DNA of 13,438 bases from an uncultured Collinsella sp. (lineage in GTDB: Bacteria; Actinomycetota; Coriobacteriia; Coriobacteriales; Coriobacteriaceae): NCBI GenBank assembly GCA_958346935.1, contig CATVTM010000055.1, positions 1 to 13,438 on the forward strand, written 5' to 3'. Each line of letters starts with the position of its first letter. The stretch's first letter is position 1. Made by a program: the position numbers and the translations under genes. The notes beneath the pieces are model-generated. The model worked only from the letters and a program-made list of their open reading frames with translations, was not told where the DNA came from and made no database searches. Shown here one piece after another: positions 7,658 through 12,856 of the stretch.

Positions 7658-7686
7658 GGGGCACTTGAAGCGTAGCCAAGTGCCCC
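7658..7686 (-). terminator. Intercistronic hairpin between the PTS and deacetylase genes
   Basis: A perfect 10-bp stem: 7686-7677 (GGGGCACTTG read leftward) pairs with 7667-7658 around a nine-base loop, then TTTCC. The T-tract is only three bases and the deacetylase ATG follows 22 bases later, so it is more likely a leaky terminator or an mRNA stability/processing element that lowers deacetylase output than a full stop. Confidence 0.5.
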
Positions 7687-7713
7687 AGATAATTGTCCTA
7701 CCAAACGGATGCT

Positions 7714-9162
7714 TTAGGCCTTGGCGGCAGCAGCGTCCTCGTCGAGCTGCTCCTTGGTAAAGCCAAAGAGGTAAGCGATGACGGCTGCGGAAACAAACGC
7801 AGCGCCCGAGGCAACGCATCCCCAAACGAGATTAGCAGTTCCGCCGGCAACAAATCCAGTAACGCCCAGAATATTAGTCGCGCCCAAAACATACGTGGTC
7901 ACATTGGTGAGAGCCGCGATCAGGCCGCCGATGGCACCGCCGGCAACCATGGCACCCAGGCAGCGGGTGTACTTAAAGCCGCAGCCATACAGCGCGGGCT
8001 CCGTCACACCACCGACAATGCCGGAGAGCGAGAAGCCAAGCATGGCACCCTTTTCGTCGGTCTCCTTAAGGCGCAGGAAGGCGCCGAAGGCCATACCCCA
8101 CGTGGCGAACTGGGCGATACAGCCCGCGACCATAACGCAAGAATCAGAGCCCAAGGTGAGCAGCTGCACAATGCCCAGGGTAAGCAGAACCTGATGCATA
8201 CCGGTCATAACCAAGAACTCCCAAAGCGCGGCAATGGCGACGAGGGAGAGGATCGTGACGATGCCGCCAGCGTTACCGAGGCCGAACATAAAGTTGCCGA
8301 CCAGGTTGCCCAGAATGGAGCCAATCGGAGCCAGAGCGCACAGAGAAACGGGGATCATCACAGCCATGGTGCACACGGGCACAAACACCGTGGAGAGCAT
8401 GTCGGGGATGATCTTTTTCATGAACTTCTCGACGACCATCAGCACCGGCATAGATAGCACCATAGGAAGCACGGTCGCAGAATAGTTGTTCAGCTGAGCC
8501 GGGAGCACGCCGTAAACCATCGTGGTCGTAGCTCCCGAATCTGCGGCGGCGTTGACCAACGTCATGAACTCGGGGGCAATGAGCACGCCGCCGAGCATCA
8601 TGCCGAGCTGCTGGCTGCAGCCGAGCTGCTTTGCGGCAGCCCAACCCAGATAAACAGGAAGGAAATAATAGCCAGCGTTGTAAATCCAGTTGTAGAAGAA
8701 GTTGTAGATGTCGGAATCAGCAGACCAGATACCGAGCATGCCGTCGCCGCAAAGTACGGCAATGGTACGGAACATGGCGGCACCCATGATGATAGGGATC
8801 GTCATGACCATAGTCTTGGACAGGTAGTTGAGGGTCTTCTTGCCAGCAGTCTTGAGCGTCAGCGGCTCCTTGGTGCCGTCATCGAGGTTCTCGTCAATGG
8901 AGCCTTCGCCCTTGACGCCCAGCGCAATGGCGGCGTCATAGACCTTCGGCACGTTCTGGCCAATGATGACCTGATACTGGCCGCCAGACCACTGTGCGCC
9001 CAGCACGCCCTTGATCTGCTTAACTTCATCATCATTGGGAATGGACTGATCCTTGAGGTTCAGACGCAGGCGGGTCATGCAGTGCGTCGCGTTTGTCACA
9101 TTGGAGGCGCCGCCGACGGCAGCGAGCACGTCCTCGGCAATCTTCTTGTTATCGACAGCCAT
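7714..9162 (-). CDS. PTS sugar transporter subunit EIIBC, glucose/beta-glucoside superfamily
   Basis: A 482-residue inner-membrane permease that imports and phosphorylates a sugar. The ATG ending at 9162 has AAGGGA six bases upstream; an upstream in-frame TTG at 9183 has no such site and its codons contain this Shine-Dalgarno. The EIIB domain covers residues 1-85 with phosphocysteine C28 in NATHCMTRLRL. From about 115 to 470 run many hydrophobic segments of EIIC, including MHQ at 322-324 and GVTEPALYG at 385-393, the conserved sugar-binding motif with E388. The protein stops after EIIC in a short Asp/Ala-rich tail: no EIIA domain is fused and none is encoded nearby, so EIIA must come in trans. 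The BglG-type regulator upstream and the deacetylase downstream suggest a beta-glucoside or N-acetylated saccharide. The specific substrate cannot be read from the sequence. Confidence 0.92.
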   Translation of the reverse strand: MAVDNKKIAEDVLAAVGGASNVTNATHCMTRLRLNLKDQSIPNDDEVKQIKGVLGAQWSGGQYQVIIGQNVPKVYDAAIALGVKGEGSIDENLDDGTKEPLTLKTAGKKTLNYLSKTMVMTIPIIMGAAMFRTIAVLCGDGMLGIWSADSDIYNFFYNWIYNAGYYFLPVYLGWAAAKQLGCSQQLGMMLGGVLIAPEFMTLVNAAADSGATTTMVYGVLPAQLNNYSATVLPMVLSMPVLMVVEKFMKKIIPDMLSTVFVPVCTMAVMIPVSLCALAPIGSILGNLVGNFMFGLGNAGGIVTILSLVAIAALWEFLVMTGMHQVLLTLGIVQLLTLGSDSCVMVAGCIAQFATWGMAFGAFLRLKETDEKGAMLGFSLSGIVGGVTEPALYGCGFKYTRCLGAMVAGGAIGGLIAALTNVTTYVLGATNILGVTGFVAGGTANLVWGCVASGAAFVSAAVIAYLFGFTKEQLDEDAAAAKA

Positions 9163-9300
9163 GTCGAATCCCTTCTCTTCCAACTAAAGGCCGTGGGACT
9201 TCACGGCACCAAGACGCACGATTCCGCTCGCGCCTGCGCAGCGCGCGATATCAGTTGGCAAGAGATTGATTTGCATGTGATTCCCGGGTGGATCGACATG

Positions 9301-9371
9301 AAAAAAGCCCCGCGCACAACCGACAGAGACCCAATTATGGCCTCGGCAGAATCGGTAGTGCCTCTCGGAGC
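9301..9371 (-). terminator. Leader terminator of the PTS gene (antitermination target)
   Basis: Read leftward: GCTCC (9371-9367) pairs with GGGGC (9311-9307); GCAC (9361-9358) with GTGC (9317-9314); ACCGA (9356-9352) with TCGGT (9323-9319); GAGGCC (9344-9339) with GGTCTC (9331-9326), with small internal loops. Six Ts follow at 9306-9301. It lies about 140 bases before the PTS start codon, where only a regulated terminator makes sense, and its first arm begins in the RAT-like element. Confidence 0.75.
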
Positions 9372-9390
9372 TGCGCCGTGAGTAACACCC
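9361..9390 (-). promoter_or_regulatory. Candidate RAT (ribonucleic antiterminator) site
   Basis: Read leftward, TGTTACT (9387-9381), six bases, then GCAG (9374-9371). This is the same spacing as in the BglG/LicT RAT consensus, where TGTTACT is followed after six bases by GCAG. It is preceded by GGG as expected. The 3' part of the consensus (GCAxxACC) is not conserved. G9371 belongs both to the GCAG and to the first arm of the downstream terminator, so binding of the regulator would block terminator folding. Position just after a likely transcription start is typical. Confidence 0.55.
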
Positions 9391-9401
9391 AACACACGAC
9401 G

Positions 9402-9407
9402 AGTATA
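9402..9407 (-). promoter_or_regulatory. Candidate -10 box of the PTS leader transcript
   Basis: TATACT read leftward is 5 of 6 to TATAAT and would start transcription near 9395, a few bases before the RAT-like element. No good -35 lies 16-18 bases upstream (CCGCAA region), which is compatible with an activator-dependent promoter; the CGAACGGT direct repeats lie at about -50 and -73. Confidence 0.35.
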
Positions 9408-9443
9408 TGCGGCAGATGCGTTCGTTGCGGCTCAGATTACCGA

Positions 9444-9472
9444 CGAACGGTAGCAAACGACCCGCGAACGGT
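9444..9472. repeat. Pair of CGAACGGT direct repeats 21 bp apart
   Basis: CGAACGGT occurs at 9444-9451 and 9465-9472 on the + strand, start to start 21 bp, two helical turns. They sit upstream of the TATACT box of the PTS leader on the same DNA face. This is the usual layout of a tandem activator site. The pair partly overlaps a weak hairpin after the antiterminator gene. Confidence 0.35.
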
Positions 9473-9502
9473 CGCCATGACGGAAAGGAAATACCAGAGA
9501 GC

Positions 9503-10339
9503 CTATTTATCCGAGTGGACAGAAGCCACGCGATTCACATGCATGATCAGATAGACGAGCTCCTCTTGGGCCAATGGCTCGCCAAAGGTCTCTTGAATCA
9601 GATCGTCGACACGATGAGCGCAACGCGATGCCGCCGGATACTGCTCCACGAGCACGTCGTAAAGACCGGAGTTCTCGGTATCGATCGGCTCCTTCTTTGC
9701 CACGCGGTCGAGCAGATAGCGTACATGAGTGGCAAAGCGAGTAAAGGCGAACGACGAGCGATCGACCGTCACACCCAACTCTTCTTGAATAATCGCGACC
9801 GTCATATCGAGCAGTCGCTCCTCGTGCTGCTCGGCAAGCACGCGCCGCTCGCTCGGCTTAACCGATGCGTTGACAATCGACATGGCAATGCCCGCGGCCT
9901 CGCTTCGGGGCATACGCACACGGAAGCTTTTCTGGATGCCGCGAACAGCCAGCTCGCCCAAGCGGTATTCGATGGGATGCAGCTGCTCCAGATCGCGCTC
10001 GAGCGGCAACGACACCACCATGTGTTCGCGGGCGCGCTTAATGGCAAACTGGATATGGTCCGCCAGTGTAATGGGGAGGTTAGGGCTCAATTCGTACGAA
10101 AGCTGTCCGGTTGCGATATCAGCCAGCTGAGCAGAAAACTCCAGCACCTCGGGGTCGACCTCATCAATAAACGCCAGGTACTTTGAATCAATGCCGTAAA
10201 AGGTACGCGTGATGACATCCAGGTCGACCTCATGCGGCATATCGCCAAAGCCGATACCACGACCCAGCGCGATAAGCTGACGCCCCGCGCCATCTTCGCA
10301 GATGGCAGCGTTGTGGTTAATGCGCTGGATAGCCCTCAT
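9503..10339 (-). CDS. BglG/LicT-family transcription antiterminator (CAT-RBD, PRD1, PRD2)
   Basis: A 278-residue RNA-binding antiterminator. The ATG ending at 10339 gives MRAIQRINHNAAI, matching the start of the family's RNA-binding domain; AGGAG lies about ten bases upstream. Residues 1-55 are the CAT RNA-binding domain with LGRGIGFG at 25-32. PRD1 (about 65-170) has LADHIQFAI with H95, but where LicT-type proteins carry the second PRD1 histidine (A-L-H-I-V) this one has AMSIV with Ser154. PRD2 (about 175-278) has both: H205 in FATHVRYLL and H267 in YLIMHVNRV. In the family, phosphorylation of PRD histidines by the cognate EII and by HPr sets dimerisation and RNA binding. It lies directly upstream of the PTS gene and its RAT-like element, so it most likely switches that operon on when substrate is present. 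Loss of one PRD1 histidine may alter the PTS control. Confidence 0.92.
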   Translation of the reverse strand: MRAIQRINHNAAICEDGAGRQLIALGRGIGFGDMPHEVDLDVITRTFYGIDSKYLAFIDEVDPEVLEFSAQLADIATGQLSYELSPNLPITLADHIQFAIKRAREHMVVSLPLERDLEQLHPIEYRLGELAVRGIQKSFRVRMPRSEAAGIAMSIVNASVKPSERRVLAEQHEERLLDMTVAIIQEELGVTVDRSSFAFTRFATHVRYLLDRVAKKEPIDTENSGLYDVLVEQYPAASRCAHRVDDLIQETFGEPLAQEELVYLIMHVNRVASVHSDK

Positions 10340-10357
10340 GGAATCATCGCTCCTACT

Positions 10358-10392
10358 AAAACGCGCCGTGCAGACCATCCGCGCGGCGCGTT
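10358..10392 (-). terminator. Terminator of the metallophosphoesterase gene, abutting the antiterminator gene
   Basis: Read leftward, AACGCGCCG (10392-10384) pairs with CGGCGCGTT (10368-10360), with three inner pairs giving about 12 bp, ending in TTTT (10361-10358). It follows the phosphoesterase stop by about 20 bases. The antiterminator Shine-Dalgarno lies only a few bases beyond it, so that gene's transcript must either start within this hairpin or read through it. Confidence 0.7.
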
Positions 10393-10393
10393 C

Positions 10394-10422
10394 ATTCTAC
10401 CTGCACTTACAGCTAGAGTCCA
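10394..10422 (-). promoter_or_regulatory. Candidate promoter of the antiterminator gene
   Basis: Read leftward, TGGACT (10422-10417, 4 of 6) and TAGAAT (10399-10394, 5 of 6) are separated by 17 bases. The start would fall near 10387, inside the left arm of the preceding gene's terminator, so transcripts from here would lack the full stem and escape termination. The -35 overlaps the last codons of the phosphoesterase. Confidence 0.45.
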
Positions 10423-10958
10423 AAGAAGCCTAGGATTTGGTCACGGCTTACGGGCTTGTAGTTGTTGGCATCGAGGCCAACGTCGTAGCGCAGGACCGGG
10501 CGCTCGCGATCGCGGTTGCGCGCGTTGGTGCGGTCTCCCCTGCTGTGGATATGCCCGTGCAACATGATGGCGCCACGCGCCTTGCCGTTCCAGCTGAGCA
10601 TGGGGTAATGGCTCATTACCAGGCGATGGCCCTTAGCGTAACCGGGGGCGACCTCCAGATAATCGCGCACCTCATCCCAAATGTGCGGCGCGTCTGGATC
10701 TTCCCAGTCGCCGTCATGGTTACCGCGGATGAGCGTTACGTTCTGACATTCGATGCGCTCGCGCAGGCGCACCGCCTCCGCCAGGGGCAAACGATAGGTA
10801 AAGTCTCCCAAGATATAGAGGCAGTCGTCCACAGCCACGCACTCATTGATGGCATCGATGACCTTGCGGTTCATCTCCTCGACCGAATCAAACGGTCGAT
10901 CCATGTCGTGCAAGATATTCGTATCGCCCAGGTGCAGGTCGGCGGTAAACCACATCAT
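10413..10958 (-). CDS. Calcineurin-like metallophosphoesterase (COG4186-like)
   Basis: A 181-residue soluble hydrolase of phosphate mono- or diesters. The ATG ending at 10958 is chosen because GAGG lies nine bases upstream; the in-frame ATG at 10973 has none, and starting here leads directly into the first strand MMWFTADLHLGD. The two-metal motifs are complete: D7 and H9 (DLH), D52 (GDFT), N80-H81 (GNHD), H117 (SHYP) and H136/H138 (GHIHS). The length and the compact fold without extra domains fit COG4186-type predicted phosphoesterases. Physiological substrate unknown. It lies 66 bases downstream of the small charged protein gene and has its own promoter in that gap, followed by a terminator. 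Confidence 0.88.
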   Translation of the reverse strand: MMWFTADLHLGDTNILHDMDRPFDSVEEMNRKVIDAINECVAVDDCLYILGDFTYRLPLAEAVRLRERIECQNVTLIRGNHDGDWEDPDAPHIWDEVRDYLEVAPGYAKGHRLVMSHYPMLSWNGKARGAIMLHGHIHSRGDRTNARNRDRERPVLRYDVGLDANNYKPVSRDQILGFFGL

Positions 10959-10998
10959 CGTCTCTGTCCTCATTTCGCAACGCGTATAAGACCTGTTT

Positions 10999-11028
10999 AG
11001 TATACAGACGCGGCGATGAGACAGTCAC
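10999..11028 (-). promoter_or_regulatory. Candidate promoter of the metallophosphoesterase gene
   Basis: Read leftward, GTGACT (11028-11023, 4 of 6) and TATACT (11004-10999, 5 of 6) are 18 bases apart. Transcription would start near 10992, about 34 bases before the ATG. The -35 overlaps the stop of the upstream small gene. Confidence 0.45.
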
Positions 11029-11204
11029 CCAAAGAGCCCGCCGAACAGACCTCGGCGACGCTTGTCCTGCTTTTTCGAAGCGTCATCCCGCGTCTTCTTG
11101 CCCTGCCGCTTCTTACGGTCCTGCTCCAACTCATCGTCATCGAGTAGCATATCCCACTCAAACGGATCGTCTGTCAGATCGAACAGGTCATCGTCATCAA
11201 ACAC
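11025..11204 (-). CDS. Small charged hypothetical protein, acidic head and basic tail
   Basis: A 59-residue protein. GTG ending at 11204 is the preferred start: GGAGG lies at 11215-11211, five bases before it, while the ATG at 11216, four codons earlier, has no Shine-Dalgarno and contains that motif in its own codons. The N-terminal half is rich in Asp/Glu (FDDDDLFDLTDDPFEWD), residues 30-52 are rich in Lys/Arg/Asp, and it ends in RRRGLFGGLFG. There is no signal peptide or membrane helix. The strong charge split suggests a disordered protein that binds a basic or nucleic-acid partner, or a self-neutralising chaperone-like peptide, but I do not recognise a family. The leader upstream is unusually structured. 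That it is a real gene rests on the ribosome site and the composition, not on homology. Confidence 0.6.
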   Translation of the reverse strand: MFDDDDLFDLTDDPFEWDMLLDDDELEQDRKKRQGKKTRDDASKKQDKRRRGLFGGLFG

Positions 11205-11239
11205 GTGCGCCTCCATTACCGATTAGCGAGCATCCACAA

Positions 11240-11388
11240 CGTAGTTGAGAAGTCTACGGGCCCGTGCGGACACAAATTCATCCTGTCTGCGTCTTTCAAT
11301 CGTTTGCCGCAACGCTTGCGCAACGAAACGCTTGCAGATAAGATAGGAACACGGATGGCACCCGTGGCAGCGGGTCTTGCCAACTCCG
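11240..11388 (-). promoter_or_regulatory. Structured leader upstream of the small charged protein
   Basis: Three structures stand out. First, a compound hairpin at 11352-11388: CGGA/TCCG, TGGCA/TGCCA and CCCG/CGGG with a six-base loop and two small bulges, 13 pairs, not followed leftward by a T-tract. Second, AACGCTTGC repeated directly at 11311-11319 and 11327-11335 (16-bp period) around a TTGCGCAA palindrome. Third, a CGTAG/CTACG hairpin (11240-11258) abutting the palindrome ACGGGCCCGT (11256-11265). It may be a 5' leader with regulatory folding or a small RNA. I match it to no known riboswitch. No convincing promoter was found. Confidence 0.35.
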
Positions 11389-11408
11389 ATACACGTTTTC
11401 ATCGTGAG

Positions 11409-11441
11409 AAATGGCCGTCTTCGCTTACGCGGGGGCGGCCA
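11409..11441 (-). terminator. Terminator after the aldehyde dehydrogenase gene
   Basis: Read leftward, TGGCCG (11441-11436) pairs with CGGCCA (11417-11412), with an inner CGC/GCG pairing, followed by TTTCTC. It lies 28 bases after the dehydrogenase stop. The short T-tract makes it moderate in strength. Confidence 0.5.
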
Positions 11442-11468
11442 CTTTGTTTATCCCTATGTCATCTGATT

Positions 11469-12848
11469 CTAATGCACAAACATGCGCACGAACTTGTGCT
11501 TCCAGCTTGCGTAAGGGGCATAGCGGAACGGCACGTCCAGCCACGTTGCCTTGTTCACGATGCTCTTCTTGTGGCTAAACGTATCGAAGCTCTCGCGTCC
11601 ATGGTACTGTCCCATACCGCTCGCCCCCATGCCGCCAAAGCCCATATGGCTCGTGGCCAAATGCATAATGGTGTCATTAACACAGCCACCACCAAAGGGC
11701 ACGTAACGCACAAAGCGCTGCTGAACCTCACGGTCTTGGCTAAAGATATACAGGGCCAGCGGCGTCGGACGATCCGTAATAAACGTCTCGGCCTCGTCTA
11801 GGCTCTCAAACGACAGCACCGGCAAGATGGGGCCGAAAATCTCCTCCTGCATTACGGCGTCCTCAGGCGCCACGCCGTCCAAAATCGTCGGTTCAATCTT
11901 GAGCGACGACTCGCGCGCGGTACCTCCCAGCACAACCTTGTCGGGGTCGATCAGCCCGCGTACGCGCGCGAAATGCTTGGCGTTGACAATATGACCGTAA
12001 TTCTCATTGTCGAGCGGATGCTCGCCAAACATGCGGCGGGCCTCCTCCTTGATGAGGTCCAGCAGCTCGTCGTGCACGCGCGCATCGACCAGCAGGTAGT
12101 CGGGCGCCACGCAGGTCTGCCCCACGTTGAGCCATTTACCAAAGGCGATACGGCGTGCCGCGACCTTCAAGTTAGCCGTCGCATCCACGATGCAGGGACT
12201 CTTTCCGCCCAGCTCAAGCGTCACGGGTGTGAGGTTTTTACTTGCACGCTCCATGACGAGCTTGCCGACCGGAACGCTACCGGTAAAGAAGATCTTGTCC
12301 CAGCACTCATCGAGCAACGCTTCGTTTTCGGCACGCCCGCCTTCGACGACCGTCACCAAGCGCGGATCAAATGCCTCTTCACAGATTTGCTTGAGCACCG
12401 CGCTCGATGCCGGAGCATAGGCGCTCGGCTTGATGACCACGGTATTGCCCGCGGCAAGGGCGCCGGCGAGTGGCTCGAGCGTCAGTAAAAACGGGTAGTT
12501 CCACGGAGCCATGATGAGTGTGACGCCATAGGGCACGGACTGCGTCTTGCACACACTCACGGCGTTGGCGAGGTCACACGGACGCAGGCGCGAGCGACTC
12601 CATCGAGCCACGTGCGCAATCTGATGACGGATCTCGGAAAGCGAGGTGCCGATCTCGCACATATAGGCTTCGTCATGTGACTTACCCAGATCGGTCTTGA
12701 GCGCATGGGCAATATCGGCTTCGTGCGCCCGCACTGTGTCGCGCAAGCTCACGAGCGCGCGACGTCGAGCATCGACATCAAACGTGGCGTGCGTCTTAAA
12801 ATAGGCGCGCTGATCGCCGACGATGTGCGCGATTTCCTCGGTGTTCAT
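11469..12848 (-). CDS. Aldehyde dehydrogenase, class 3 (ALDH3) type
   Basis: A 459-residue NAD(P)-dependent enzyme oxidising aldehydes to acids, of the length typical for the ALDH3/YwdH group (shorter than the ~490-500 residues of ALDH1/2). Motifs: MAPWNYP with N117, VIKPS with K140, FTGS at 188-191, LELGGKSP with general base E212, GQTCVAPDY with nucleophile C246, EEIFGP at 335-340, and GFGGMGASGMG at 403-413. All catalytic residues are present. The C-terminus ends in a basic-aromatic stretch, a possible peripheral membrane contact. The ATG ending at 12848 follows AGGAGGG by three bases, and that Shine-Dalgarno overlaps the TAG stop of the alcohol dehydrogenase gene, so the two are translationally coupled. 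Together they would interconvert an alcohol, its aldehyde and the acid; the substrate is unknown. Confidence 0.93.
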   Translation of the reverse strand: MNTEEIAHIVGDQRAYFKTHATFDVDARRRALVSLRDTVRAHEADIAHALKTDLGKSHDEAYMCEIGTSLSEIRHQIAHVARWSRSRLRPCDLANAVSVCKTQSVPYGVTLIMAPWNYPFLLTLEPLAGALAAGNTVVIKPSAYAPASSAVLKQICEEAFDPRLVTVVEGGRAENEALLDECWDKIFFTGSVPVGKLVMERASKNLTPVTLELGGKSPCIVDATANLKVAARRIAFGKWLNVGQTCVAPDYLLVDARVHDELLDLIKEEARRMFGEHPLDNENYGHIVNAKHFARVRGLIDPDKVVLGGTARESSLKIEPTILDGVAPEDAVMQEEIFGPILPVLSFESLDEAETFITDRPTPLALYIFSQDREVQQRFVRYVPFGGGCVNDTIMHLATSHMGFGGMGASGMGQYHGRESFDTFSHKKSIVNKATWLDVPFRYAPYASWKHKFVRMFVH

Positions 12849-12856
12849 GAACCCTC

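Larger units (their letters stand above)
9163..9502 (-). promoter_or_regulatory. 340-base leader between antiterminator gene and PTS gene
   Basis: No gene is supported here. In leftward order it holds a direct repeat (9465-9472 and 9444-9451), a TATACT -10 box (9407-9402), a RAT-like element (about 9390-9361), a long terminator hairpin with T-tract (9371-9301), then about 138 bases to the PTS start with two more stems: TCGCGC/GCGCGA at 9248-9228 and GCCGTG/CACGGC at 9207-9190, the latter 27 bases before the ATG. A weak hairpin (9474-9458, CGACC/GGTCG, then TTT) follows the antiterminator stop and may end its transcript. Confidence 0.6.

Noticed and set aside
6908..7675. 255-codon open frame opposite the deacetylase
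   Set aside because: Antisense to conserved metal-binding motifs; no coding features of its own.
7693..8457. 254-codon open frame opposite the PTS gene
   Set aside because: His/Asn/Gln-rich nonsense opposite membrane segments; no start signal.
9163..9183. TTG start at 9183 for the PTS gene
   Set aside because: The interval holds the Shine-Dalgarno of the ATG at 9162, and EIIB domains start near that ATG.
9184..9456. Short leftward frame in the PTS leader as a possible leader peptide
   Set aside because: It crosses the RAT-like element and terminator, has no Shine-Dalgarno, and its composition is not protein-like.
9407..10186. 259-codon open frame opposite the antiterminator
   Set aside because: Antisense to conserved PRD domains and running into the leader; no domain seen.
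10340..10378. Upstream start for the antiterminator at 10378
   Set aside because: It would add 13 residues with no family match, lying inside the preceding terminator.
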